Origin: an uncultured Gilliamella sp.
GTDB taxonomy: Bacteria > Pseudomonadota > Gammaproteobacteria > Enterobacterales > Enterobacteriaceae
Direction: 5' to 3'
Assembly (NCBI GenBank): GCA_945291235.1
Contig: CALYQY010000004.1
Location: 1-45,465 of the forward strand
DNA: 45,465 nucleotides
The notes beneath the pieces were generated by a model. That model was given only the letters and a program-made list of their open reading frames with translations. It did not search any database and was not told the origin of the DNA. Position 1 is the stretch's first letter. Each line of letters starts with the position of its first letter. A program made the position numbers and the translations under genes. Shown here piece after piece: positions 37,723 through 45,465 of the stretch.

Positions 37723-37769
37723 TTTTATGCGTTGTCTGGCAAGGTTTAAAATGCTGAGTAATCGATAAC

Positions 37770-39170
37770 ATGTGGAATCATCAGAAATTAAATGCCTATC
37801 AAGGCGCACTTTTTAATAAAGTAAGTCAACTAATTGAATATTATATTGAGCAAGGCATATTGATTGCTGGCGAACGATTACCATCAGAACGTGAACTTGC
37901 TAACATTTTAAACATCAATCGAACAACGGTGGTTCGTGCTTTGGATAATCTCTCTGAACGAGGACTTTTAATCCGCAGGCAAGGAAGTGGAACATTTGTT
38001 AATGATAAAAAATGGGGTGTTCAGGCGTATACTTCAATAAATTGGCGGTTACCAGCACGTTTTTACCAAAATAAACAATCTCGTTATCAACAAAAAGTCG
38101 AACTCATACGACGTCAGCAATCTAACATCATCGATCTTGCTAATGGGGACTTACCCACAATTTGGATGCCCAAATTGTTATTACCCAATATCAGCTCAGA
38201 TGAGCTTATCATGCATGAAAAAAATAGTGACCAATTACAGTTAGGTTTGCCAGCACTAAAAACGCAAATAGCCAATTACATGCAACAACGTTTTGCTATG
38301 TCGGTAGAGACATCTCAAATACTCATTACATCAGGTACACAGCAATCACTATTTTTAATTACTCAGGGATTACTTAAATCAGGCGATGCAATTGCTATCG
38401 AATCGCCTTCTTATTTTTACTCTTTGCCACTTTTCCAAGCAGCAGGGTTACGCTTATATGGGATTGAGTGCGATAATGAAGGTATTACCTTAGACAGTTT
38501 AAGTAAAGTCGTTAGTCAGCAACCCATAAAATGGCTGTTTCTCAATCCTATCTTTCAAAATCCATTAGGTTTTGTGATGAGTGATAAACGCAAAAAAGAA
38601 ATATTAGCATTTTGTCGTTCGCAATGTATTGGTATCGTTGAAGATGATGCTTATAGTGGTTTAGCATTTAATTCTCAATTATCCATTTCACCCATTAAAA
38701 AGTTTGACCACCATAATCAAGTTATCTATTTAGGATCGCTTTCTAAATATATTGGTCGAAATATACGGGTGGGTTGGATGATAGCACCTCGTAATATTAT
38801 TGAAAATCTAGCGAATATTCGTCAACATATCGATTCTGGGTTGAGTATTTTGCCGCAATTATTGGCAGAAGAATATCTAAAAAATCATTATTTCACTCAT
38901 CAACACTTTTTGAGTGAACAGCTCAATTTTAAAGCGAATCAATTAATGGTATGGCTCAATAATTATTTTGATGACACAATAAATTATCAAAAACCTTTAG
39001 GTGGTTTTCATTTATATGCCCAATTACCTGTTAAATCATTACAACAAGAAATCGCTATTTTAAATCAATTGCTTGCTCAAAATATTATCGTATCACAAGG
39101 AAGTGATTATGGTGATAAATTAGGGTGGATACGTTTAAGCTATGGACATTTCAATCAGAATTTGGTTTGA
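37770..39170 (+). CDS. MocR/PdxR-type regulator (GntR helix-turn-helix plus aminotransferase fold)
   Basis: This 466-residue protein joins a GntR-type winged helix (about 12-77, LPSERELANILNINRTTVVRALDNL and QGSGTFV) to a class I aminotransferase-like domain (about 115-460). The PLP-binding Lys326 lies in LGSLSKYIGRNIRVGW, with EDDAYSGL and LNPIFQNPLG before it. MocR proteins of the PdxR kind sense PLP and activate or repress pdxST in several bacteria. Its position divergent from pdxST, with a possible operator in the gap, makes that the likely role. The alternative target is the MFS gene directly downstream, whose frame overlaps its end. No clear Shine-Dalgarno sequence lies before ATG 37770. 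Confidence 0.9.
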   Translation: MWNHQKLNAYQGALFNKVSQLIEYYIEQGILIAGERLPSERELANILNINRTTVVRALDNLSERGLLIRRQGSGTFVNDKKWGVQAYTSINWRLPARFYQNKQSRYQQKVELIRRQQSNIIDLANGDLPTIWMPKLLLPNISSDELIMHEKNSDQLQLGLPALKTQIANYMQQRFAMSVETSQILITSGTQQSLFLITQGLLKSGDAIAIESPSYFYSLPLFQAAGLRLYGIECDNEGITLDSLSKVVSQQPIKWLFLNPIFQNPLGFVMSDKRKKEILAFCRSQCIGIVEDDAYSGLAFNSQLSISPIKKFDHHNQVIYLGSLSKYIGRNIRVGWMIAPRNIIENLANIRQHIDSGLSILPQLLAEEYLKNHYFTHQHFLSEQLNFKANQLMVWLNNYFDDTINYQKPLGGFHLYAQLPVKSLQQEIAILNQLLAQNIIVSQGSDYGDKLGWIRLSYGHFNQNLV

Positions 39171-39199
39171 TCTTAAAAAATTATTATTATTTTTATGTT

Positions 39200-40420
39200 A
39201 TGCAATATTCAACAAAACGCTCAATATCAACAAAAAAACTTTTATTTATTGCCGGTACAGGCTGGCTGTTTGATGCGATGGATGTCGGATTACTGTCGTT
39301 TATACTCGCCGCCTTAAAACAAGATTGGGGATTAAGTCCTGAACAACTTAGCTTAATTGGCAGTGTCAATTCTATCGGTATGGCGATAGGCGCTTTTCTG
39401 TTTGGGATCTATGCGGATAAAAAAGGACGTAAATCGGCATTTTTATTTACTTTATTAATGTTTAGTATTGCCAGCGGATTAAGTGCATTTGCTTGGGGAC
39501 TAGCAAGTTTAGTTATTTTACGTTTTTTTATTGGTATGGGATTAGGCGGTGAATTACCGGTTGCTTCTACTTTAGTAAGCGAAAGTGTCGAGCCTGAACA
39601 CCGAGGACGAATTGTCGTACTACTTGAAAGTTTTTGGGCTGTCGGTTGGATTTTAGCTGCTTTAATCGCTTATTTTCTTATTCCTATTCCGGCAATAGGT
39701 TGGCGAGGAGCGATGATTATTTGCGCTATCCCTGCGTTTTATGCGCTTTACTTACGTTTTAACTTACCCGATTCATCGGCTTTTAATAGTTTGAATGCAA
39801 ACTTTAAAAATGATTCGGTAATTAAAAAAGTTAATTCATTACTCACTTCAGAGTTTCGCCGTTCGACCATCATGTTATGGATAGTATGGTTTTGTGTGGT
39901 TTTTTCATATTATGGCATGTTTTTATGGTTACCGAGTGTCATGATGATAAAAGGATTTTCCATGATAAAAAGCTTTCAATATATTTTAATTATGACATTT
40001 GCTCAGTTACCGGGGTATTTTTCGGTTGCTTGGTTGATTGAGCGAGTAGGGCGTAAATGGGTGCTAATCACCTATTTATTAGGTACATTAATTAGTGCCT
40101 ATTTATTTGGTGAGGCTAAATCTGTTAATCATTTACTCGTGTATGGTGCATTTTTATCATTTTTCAATTTAGGTGCATGGGGGGCTATGTACGCTTATAC
40201 TCCAGAGCAATATCCTACCAATATTCGTGCAACAGGTTCAGGTATTGCTGCTTCGGTTGGACGAATAGGGGGAATATTAGGCCCTCTCATGGTTGGTTTT
40301 TTAATGGCTAAAGATATTCGTTTAAGTGTGATTTTTGGGTTATTTAGCTTATCTATTTTAATGGCAATAATGGCTATTGTCCTATTAGGTAAAGAAACAA
40401 AGCAAACACCATTAACCTAA
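39200..40420 (+). CDS. MFS transporter of the YceI/NiaP-like type
   Basis: This roughly 406-residue protein is a major-facilitator permease with 12 predicted helices. The start LFDAMDVGLLSF, the loop DKKGRKSAF, the GMGLGGELPVASTLVSE segment and EHRGR are typical of the sugar-porter-like/NiaP group that carries niacin or aromatic acids. The open frame extends up to 39125 inside the regulator gene, but the upstream residues look like read-through sequence; ATG 39200, 30 bases after the regulator stop, gives a natural N-terminus (MQYSTKRSIS). No ribosome-binding site is obvious. Close linkage with the MocR gene suggests a B6 vitamer or related pyridine as substrate; this is inference. Confidence 0.85.
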   Translation: MQYSTKRSISTKKLLFIAGTGWLFDAMDVGLLSFILAALKQDWGLSPEQLSLIGSVNSIGMAIGAFLFGIYADKKGRKSAFLFTLLMFSIASGLSAFAWGLASLVILRFFIGMGLGGELPVASTLVSESVEPEHRGRIVVLLESFWAVGWILAALIAYFLIPIPAIGWRGAMIICAIPAFYALYLRFNLPDSSAFNSLNANFKNDSVIKKVNSLLTSEFRRSTIMLWIVWFCVVFSYYGMFLWLPSVMMIKGFSMIKSFQYILIMTFAQLPGYFSVAWLIERVGRKWVLITYLLGTLISAYLFGEAKSVNHLLVYGAFLSFFNLGAWGAMYAYTPEQYPTNIRATGSGIAASVGRIGGILGPLMVGFLMAKDIRLSVIFGLFSLSILMAIMAIVLLGKETKQTPLT

Positions 40421-40445
40421 CTGTTTCCTAAAATGTGAGTTGTAT

Positions 40446-40533
40446 AAATTCAGCGTTGACCTATACTAGTAAAGTCATCCGGTCGCTTCGTGTAATAAAT
40501 AAATGATAAACATGAAGCGATAACACTGAATTT
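40446..40533. repeat. Nested inverted-repeat element between MFS and SemiSWEET genes
   Basis: An outer pair, AAATTCAGCGTT (40446-40457) with AACACTGAATTT (40522-40533), has one mismatch. It encloses an inner pair, TCGCTTCGTG (40483-40492) with CATGAAGCGA (40511-40520), with one G-T wobble. The inner and outer 3' arms are one base apart; the 5' arms are separated by 25 bases that contain a short GAC/GTC pairing. No T-tract follows directly. It could be a terminator variant, a structured leader or a small mobile remnant. Confidence 0.5.
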
Positions 40534-40689
40534 AACTTTAACGTTGATACCGTTGCTCAAATCTTTTCGTTCTTTATTAATTAATCTTTAGTCATGAATG
40601 AGTTTTATACCATTTAAACGTTTTCATTCAAAATGATGAGTATTGCAGTTATCAACATTATCGATTTAACTAATCATTAGGAGGTCATT

Positions 40690-40953
40690 TTGTATCTTTC
40701 AGCAAAAGCTTTCCATTATCTGGGTATTATTGCAACCATTGCTTCACTGGGTATGTACATTTCTTACATTCCACAAATCATTGATAATTTACAAGGTATG
40801 AAATCGAATCCTACTCAGCCATTAGCGGCAGCAATCAACTGTTCCTTATGGGTCAGTTATGGTCTTTTACGTGAAAAAAAGGATTGGCCTATTGCGATAG
40901 CGAATTCACCGGGGGTGATTTTTGGTCTTATCGCTTTTTTTACCGCCTTATAA
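40690..40953 (+). CDS. SemiSWEET sugar transporter
   Basis: SemiSWEETs are three-helix PQ-loop proteins that dimerise to move sugars across the inner membrane. This 87-residue product has three hydrophobic segments (about 8-28, 42-60 and 66-86), with the family's YIPQ motif in helix 1 and the NCSLWVSYGLL segment with the conserved Asn and Trp in helix 2, then a conserved IANSPGVIFG in helix 3. The start is TTG 40690, supported by a full AGGAGG at 40679-40684 five bases upstream; no ATG is suitably placed. UUG starts lower translation, so expression may be modest. The gene stands alone after the structured element at 40446-40533. Confidence 0.9.
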   Translation: MYLSAKAFHYLGIIATIASLGMYISYIPQIIDNLQGMKSNPTQPLAAAINCSLWVSYGLLREKKDWPIAIANSPGVIFGLIAFFTAL

Positions 40954-41402
40954 TTGTCAATGAAAGCGGAAGTATTTGCTTCTGCTCATTTATCTGAAGT
41001 CTTTTTTCGTCTATTTAATCCGTCTTAATTTAGCCTAATTTTAACAATTTAATACTTGATTTTTTCTTTAAAATAATATCATTTTTGAGGTCGTTTATTA
41101 TTTAATCTGAATTATAAATTATTAATAATTAATAAGATAAAGAGTTATCAACAGGTTTGTTAAATACTTATCAAATAGTACAGTGCATAATTTTGATGTT
41201 ACTCACAGCATCAATAATTATGTTTAAAAGTTTCCGTCTGTTCGATTATTCGTGTACCTATTTGAAAAGGGTATTTGAGTTTATTTGTCTTAAAATCTGC
41301 TAAGATAATTGTATGGCAAGGTTAATCGTTATCATTTAATAAGTAATTATAACAATCTGATTTATTTTATTTTATTTTTATAGAATATTATTAAGGAAAG
41401 AC
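40954..41402. other. 449-base gap with hairpins and a Fur-box-like site
   Basis: No gene is visible. AGCGGAAG (40965-40972) with CTTCTGCT (40979-40986) forms a hairpin with one wobble just after the SemiSWEET stop and may end that transcript, though the T-tract is displaced. ATAATTTTGATG (41187-41198) with CATCAATAATTAT (41209-41221) forms a second hairpin with a bulge. A Fur-box-like sequence at 41315-41333 is listed separately. The rest is AT-rich with no recognisable repeats. Confidence 0.45.
41315..41333 (+). promoter_or_regulatory. Fur-box-like sequence upstream of the DUF1161-like gene
   Basis: The 19 bases match the Fur consensus GATAATGATAATCATTATC at 14 positions, best in the second half (GTTAATCGTTATC). 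It lies about 70 bases before ATG 41403, a position suited to control of that gene. In such AT-rich DNA a match of this quality can arise by chance. Confidence 0.25.
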
Positions 41403-41705
41403 ATGAAAAAAGTAGTTTCTGTTTTGATGATATGTATGCCAACATTTGCGCTGGCATCAAATTGTGACGCTATTTGTGCCGATATTGCTGAAAAAATTGA
41501 AAATAATGGTGTAAAAACGTCTGACTATATGTTAAAAATTTCACCCACCGATATTGCCGATCAAGTTGAAGGTAAAATTGTCGGATCCTGTGAAGCTGGA
41601 CAGAAAAAAATTATTTATCTTCGGTTAAATCATGTCTCAGCGGAATTTTTAGATTTATCATCAGAACATCATTCAGGGGTCATTGAATGTACAAAAAGAA
41701 GGTGA
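41403..41705 (+). CDS. Exported DUF1161-like protein
   Basis: This 100-residue protein has a signal peptide (MKKVVSVLMICMPTFALA, cleavage near residue 18) and a mature domain of about 80 residues. The pattern of an early Cys pair (NCDAICADIAEKIENNGV), a KIVGSCEAGQKKIIYLR segment and a late Cys (IECTKRR) is that of the DUF1161 family of small periplasmic proteins of unknown function. The four Cys of the mature part could form two disulfides. AAGGAAAG precedes ATG 41403. It stands alone and converges on asnA. Confidence 0.8.
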   Translation: MKKVVSVLMICMPTFALASNCDAICADIAEKIENNGVKTSDYMLKISPTDIADQVEGKIVGSCEAGQKKIIYLRLNHVSAEFLDLSSEHHSGVIECTKRR

Positions 41706-41821
41706 TTTAAAGCAAAGTACAGAAAACAAAATTGAATGAACAGCGTGAATAATTGAAGAGGGATAAAGTTATGTTATTCGGTGATCTAAGCAGGTCATTT
41801 TTCTAATCAGAAGTGAGTAAT

Positions 41822-41850
41822 ATCTCTTCTACCATGAAAATAGAAGAGAT
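41822..41850. terminator. Hairpin between the DUF1161-like gene and asnA
   Basis: ATCTCTTCTA (41822-41831) pairs exactly with TAGAAGAGAT (41841-41850) around a 9-base loop, 10 bases past the asnA stop. The T-tracts on both sides are weak, so it is a probable rather than a certain terminator for asnA. Confidence 0.55.
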
Positions 41851-41860
41851 AATCATTACA

Positions 41861-42853
41861 TTATAATAAATTAGTGTAATTTTGATGAGTTACTTCGTTC
41901 CAAACACTTGATTGTACTTGTCCAATATGTTTTTGTTGTAAAAGTAGCATCGCTAAACGAGATTGACCAATTCCACCCCCTATAGTTTGAAGTAGATCAC
42001 CATCCACTAAAGCTTTATGCCACGCATATTGTAAACGATCTTCATCATTGGTTGCTTTTAATTGGCGTTTTAAAGCTTCTGGATTAACTCGAATTCCCAT
42101 AGACGAAATTTCAAACGCACTATTTAAAATTGGATTCCAAACTAAAATATCGCCATTTAAACCTTTTGATCCCATTTCATTATCGCTACTCCAATCATCA
42201 TAGTCGGGTGCACGTACATCGTGTTTTTCATTGTTAGACAAATCACCCCCTATACCGATCAGGAACACAGCGCCAAGCTCTTTTGTGATGGCATTTTCAC
42301 GTTCTTTAGGTGATAAATTAGGATAACGTTTTAATAATTGCTCACTATCGATAAATGTGATCGATTCGGGTAAAAATCGTGATAGATGATATTTATCGGA
42401 TACTGCACTTTCAGTCGCTTTGATGGCGGCATAGATCTTTTCGACAGTTTGCTTTAAATACCCTAAATTACGATCTTCTGGTCGCATTACTTTTTCCCAA
42501 TCCCATTGGTCAACATAAACAGAGTGAATAGGGGAGAGTTGATCTTCGTCGGGGCGTAATGCTTTCATATTCGTATACACACCTTCGCCGACAGGAAAAT
42601 GATGCATACTTAATATTTTTCGTTTCCATTTTGCCAGTGAGTGAACGACTTCAAATTGTGATTGAGGAATAGCTTTAACTTTAACTTGAACGGCTTTTTC
42701 AGTTCCCGATAAATTGTCTTGTATCCCATCACCTACTTGACTTAATATGGGGGCTTGCACTTCAATAAGCGATAAGTTTTTTGCTAATTGTTCAGCAAAA
42801 AATTGTTTTACAAAACTGATACGTTGTTGTTGTTCTTTAAATGATATCGTCAT
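41861..42853 (-). CDS. asnA: Aspartate-ammonia ligase (asparagine synthetase A)
   Basis: AsnA makes asparagine from aspartate, ammonia and ATP by way of aspartyl-AMP. The 330-residue protein has the same length as the E. coli enzyme and the class II synthetase-like fold, with VEVQAP-type opening ([22 protein letters not shown]), the HSLAKWKR motif, [23 protein letters not shown], and the closing [15 protein letters not shown] motif 3 Arg. In E. coli it is controlled by AsnC encoded next to it; no asnC is present here, and the gene appears to be alone. Confidence 0.97.
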   Translation of the reverse strand: MTISFKEQQQRISFVKQFFAEQLAKNLSLIEVQAPILSQVGDGIQDNLSGTEKAVQVKVKAIPQSQFEVVHSLAKWKRKILSMHHFPVGEGVYTNMKALRPDEDQLSPIHSVYVDQWDWEKVMRPEDRNLGYLKQTVEKIYAAIKATESAVSDKYHLSRFLPESITFIDSEQLLKRYPNLSPKERENAITKELGAVFLIGIGGDLSNNEKHDVRAPDYDDWSSDNEMGSKGLNGDILVWNPILNSAFEISSMGIRVNPEALKRQLKATNDEDRLQYAWHKALVDGDLLQTIGGGIGQSRLAMLLLQQKHIGQVQSSVWNEVTHQNYTNLL

Positions 42854-43095
42854 GTTTACTCTTCAATTATTAGTTAATCCAGATAGCTAAATTAAACTAG
42901 AAAATAAAAATATGCAAGTTAGAACATATCGGCACTTTTTCAAAAATACTAAGCAAAATAGTTAACGAGTTTACTTTGGACTTTTCATCAATGATAGGAG
43001 CCGATATTAAATGTAAAAACTAAAAATTAAAACCCCTAATAAGACAATATATTAGGCAATATTTTAATAACACCAGTAAAAGATAAATGGGTTAA

Positions 43096-43509
43096 TTATT
43101 GATTAATATAGGTGGTAATAATATTCGCTAAATTTGGTTTTTGCCATTTTGCGGTCAGCACAAAATTAGGCACTTTAAAAGGATATCGTTTATTTTCAGT
43201 AGTCGTAAATTCAAATTTGCTGTTAATCCAACCTTTTTTGAAGGTCATATTTGAAATTGATGTCATCGGTATTTGGAGAACATTATAGGTAAAATCTCCT
43301 GTTACAGTTAAACCTATTAAAATAATTTCATTGGAATCAAAATAAATAAGGTAATTTTTAATATCTAAAACAGCTAATTCCTGATAAAGTGCAAATTTCC
43401 AAAATTTTGGGTTGATACAACCATAAATTACTGATGAGCTGTTAAAATTGGGTAATTCAAATTTTTCAAATAATGCGTTAATGTTTTCTAACTTTAAGCC
43501 TTCGTTCAT
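43096..43509 (-). CDS. Hypothetical protein, possibly PH-like fold
   Basis: I do not recognise this 137-residue protein. It has no signal peptide or membrane helix. The middle (about 45-125) reads as alternating beta strands (KNYLIYFDSNEIILIGL, NVLQIPMTSISNMTFKKGW, KFEFTTTENKRYPFKVP) followed by a final helix (NLANIITTYINQ), the layout seen in bacterial PH-like (YokE/GRAM-type) domains; this is a guess from pattern only. It carries a plausible ribosome-binding site (minus strand, AAGGAAT before the ATG). It lies alone between asnA and lipA with AT-rich gaps of 242 and 296 bases. Confidence 0.7.
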   Translation of the reverse strand: MNEGLKLENINALFEKFELPNFNSSSVIYGCINPKFWKFALYQELAVLDIKNYLIYFDSNEIILIGLTVTGDFTYNVLQIPMTSISNMTFKKGWINSKFEFTTTENKRYPFKVPNFVLTAKWQKPNLANIITTYINQ

Positions 43510-43805
43510 GTTAATATTCCTTATGTATCGAGAATTTATTTTTAGTTATTATTAAAAAAAATTATTTTTTAGTTTATATACTGTTTAATGTTGGTTCTAA
43601 GGATTTTCGTATTTTACTCTAATGAAATTTTTCATGATATTACAAAGTAGTGAAATAATTGTTTTATCTTCCGTTTTTCGTCATAGGTAATATTCTTTTT
43701 TTCAAAAAAATTTTGCAACGATTTTATAGCAAAAGTTTTAGATTCTGAATCTGTTTTAAAATCAGCTTCCATTTCGGCACAATATAACCCGTTTTTTTAA
43801 ATTTA
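43510..43805. other. 296-base gap upstream of the hypothetical gene and after lipA
   Basis: The stretch is AT-rich with runs of A and T. I see no gene, strong terminator or repeat in it. It must contain the promoter of the hypothetical gene on the minus strand and the end of the lipBA transcript. Confidence 0.4.
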
Positions 43806-44765
43806 TTATTTCACTTCTTTACCCATAGCCTGTAAATCAGCATGATACGATGAACGGACAAAGGGGCCACATGCGGCATGAGTAAATCCCATATTTAAGG
43901 CAATTTGTTTTAATTCATCAAATTCTGATGGTGATACATAACGCTCAACAGGAAGATGATATTTACTTGGTTGTAAATATTGCCCTAAGGTTAACATTGT
44001 CACACCATGACTACGTAAATCTTTTAAGACTTGAATAAGTTCTTCATTTGTTTCACCCAAACCAACCATTAAGCCCGATTTTGTTGGAATATCCGGATGT
44101 TTTTCTTTAAAGGCTTCTAATAACTTTAAAGAGCCTTCATAGCTAGCACCGGGGCGTATTTTTTTGTATAAACGAGGAATATTTTCAAGATTATGATTGA
44201 AAACATCGGGCGGGTTTTGACTTAAAACTTCGACAGCTTCATTTATGCAGCCTCGAAAGTCTGGTGTTAAGGTTTCGACTTTAATAGTCGGGCTTAATGC
44301 GCGAATCTCTTTTGTACATGCTGCAAAATGACTTGCACCACCATCTTTTAAGTCGTCTCGGTCAACCGAGGTAATAACCACATAGCGTAATCTCATCTCT
44401 TGAATCGTTTTAGCAAGTTTAATGGGTTCTTCATGGTCTGGTGGTAATGGTCTACCGTGCGCAACATCACAAAATGGGCAACGGCGTGTACATATATCAC
44501 CTAAAATCATAAAAGTAGCCGTTCCGTGATTAAAACATTCCGCTAAATTTGGACAAGACGCTTCTTCACAAACCGAATGTAAACCATGTTTACGCATAGT
44601 ATTTTTTATATGGGCAATATTATTACTGTTAGCGGATAATTTAATTCTCATCCATTCAGGTTTTTTTAAGGGGGCAGAATCTTCCACCGTAATAGTTGGA
44701 ATTAAACGTGTTTTATCTGCATCACGGTATTTTGAGCTTCGGATTATTGGTTCATCATTTTGCAT
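43806..44765 (-). CDS. lipA: Lipoyl synthase
   Basis: LipA is a radical SAM enzyme that inserts two sulfurs into octanoyl groups bound to lipoyl domains. The 319-residue protein has the radical SAM cluster motif CTRRCPFC, the auxiliary cluster motif [12 protein letters not shown] and the C-terminal RSSYH that ligates the auxiliary cluster. SAM-site motifs ([29 protein letters not shown]) are present. E. coli LipA is 321 residues. It follows lipB by 9 bases on the same strand, so the two work and are transcribed together as in E. coli. Confidence 0.97.
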   Translation of the reverse strand: MQNDEPIIRSSKYRDADKTRLIPTITVEDSAPLKKPEWMRIKLSANSNNIAHIKNTMRKHGLHSVCEEASCPNLAECFNHGTATFMILGDICTRRCPFCDVAHGRPLPPDHEEPIKLAKTIQEMRLRYVVITSVDRDDLKDGGASHFAACTKEIRALSPTIKVETLTPDFRGCINEAVEVLSQNPPDVFNHNLENIPRLYKKIRPGASYEGSLKLLEAFKEKHPDIPTKSGLMVGLGETNEELIQVLKDLRSHGVTMLTLGQYLQPSKYHLPVERYVSPSEFDELKQIALNMGFTHAACGPFVRSSYHADLQAMGKEVK

Positions 44766-44774
44766 AATTTTATC

Positions 44775-45395
44775 TTATTGATTTTGTAACTGGCTAATAA
44801 AGTTATCCGTTAATTGTTGTTTAATAACTTTGCGATCGATTGAAGAGACATATTCTTTTAATTGTGTCATTTGCAATCCAGCATAGCCACAAGGATTAAT
44901 ATAAGTAAAGGGAGTGAGATCCATATCAATATTTAAAGCAAGTCCATGCAATGTGCAACCACGTTGAATGTGCAAACCAAGTGAACAGATTTTTTTTGTA
45001 TCAATATAGACGCCAGGTGCATCAGGTTTGGCATAGGCTATGATATCATAATTAGCTAAAGTTTGTATGATACTGTTTTCTAGATAACTGACCATATCAC
45101 GAATGCCGAGTTTTGCTCTTTTTAAGTCAAACAAAATATACATAATTTGCTGACCGGGAGCATGGTAGGTGATTTGTCCACCTCGATCAGTTTGTACGAC
45201 AGGAATATTGGTTTGTTTAAGTAAGTGTTCAGGTTTACCCACTTTACCTTGAGTAAAAACAGCATTATGTTCGACAAGCCAAATTTGATCTGGCGATTGA
45301 TTATCACGACGTTGAGTATACTCATGCATAGCTTGATACGTTTGCATGTAAGGTTGTAGGTTCAAATCTTTGATAATGATGTCTTTCTTAGTCAT
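44775..45395 (-). CDS. lipB: Octanoyltransferase
   Basis: LipB transfers octanoate from acyl carrier protein to lipoyl-domain lysines, giving LipA its substrate. The 206-residue protein has [12 protein letters not shown], the [15 protein letters not shown] motif, the catalytic Lys in [13 protein letters not shown] and the acyl-accepting Cys in INPCGYAG. I start it at ATG 45395 ([16 protein letters not shown]), which aligns with the usual N-terminus; the frame can be extended to a TTG at 45410, but that adds residues not typical of the family. The ybeD gene that usually precedes lipB would lie beyond the window edge. Confidence 0.96.
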   Translation of the reverse strand: MTKKDIIIKDLNLQPYMQTYQAMHEYTQRRDNQSPDQIWLVEHNAVFTQGKVGKPEHLLKQTNIPVVQTDRGGQITYHAPGQQIMYILFDLKRAKLGIRDMVSYLENSIIQTLANYDIIAYAKPDAPGVYIDTKKICSLGLHIQRGCTLHGLALNIDMDLTPFTYINPCGYAGLQMTQLKEYVSSIDRKVIKQQLTDNFISQLQNQ

Positions 45396-45465
45396 GCTTG
45401 TTTTTTTCAATCTCTACGTTGCATTGCTTTAAAATTTACATTTATATATCAGATTTTACTATAGC

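Noticed and set aside
39125..39199. MFS gene start at 39125 inside the regulator gene
   Set aside because: The extra residues are unlike an MFS N-terminus and overlap coding sequence of the regulator in another frame. ATG 39200 gives a normal start.
45396..45410. lipB start at TTG 45410
   Set aside because: It would add five residues (MKKTS) not expected in LipB; ATG 45395 gives the usual N-terminal pattern.

Overview
The window reads as a chromosome segment of an AT-rich gammaproteobacterium. Several gene orders match enterics (rpsA-ihfB-comEC, lpxK-ycaR-kdsB, ycgL-ycgN, a Lon-like gene before fabA, lipB-lipA). The DXP-independent vitamin B6 genes pdxS/pdxT, which enterics lack, and the low GC suggest the Pasteurellaceae/Orbaceae side of the class. 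A bee-gut Orbaceae such as Gilliamella is my best guess; this is inference, not a database match.

Layout. 1-3694: 3' end of rpsA, ihfB, and a comEC gene interrupted by an in-frame TAG. 3695-19108: a seven-gene type I secretion locus, all on the + strand. 19109-22120: lpxK, ycaR, kdsB and a DUF2461 gene. 22202-33974: mostly housekeeping genes (marC, ssb, corA, glk, ycgL, ycgN, yggT, yggS, a PilT-like ATPase, proC, a cold-shock gene, a nuclease gene, fabA, a Lon-like protease). 34163-35935: a YejM/PbgA-type LPS regulator. 36141-40953: pdxT-pdxS diverging from a MocR-type regulator, then an MFS permease and a SemiSWEET. 41403-45395: a DUF1161-like secreted protein, asnA, an unknown gene, lipA and lipB.

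The most interesting system is the secretion locus at 4272-19108. It has counterparts of all the non-substrate components of the Salmonella SPI-4 (Sii) system: a MotA/ExbB-like channel protein with a long coiled-coil tail (SiiB-like), a TolC-family outer-membrane protein (SiiC-like), a small MotB-like protein with Asp13 in its single membrane helix (SiiA-like), an HlyD-family adaptor (SiiD-like) and an ABC exporter (SiiF-like). The order is B-C-A-D-substrate-substrate-F instead of A-B-C-D-E-F. In place of one giant Ig-repeat adhesin there are two tandem paralogues of about 1300 residues built from RTX-like beta-roll repeats. The exporter keeps Walker A, Walker B Asp and the Q-loop Gln but lacks the canonical signature motif, the catalytic Glu and the H-loop His. 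That raises the question of how a proton-channel pair and a degenerate ATPase share the work of secretion.

The locus lies between comEC and lpxK, where enterics carry msbA, so it appears to have displaced or replaced the usual msbA-lpxK arrangement. No transposase, tRNA or obvious attachment repeat was seen at its edges.
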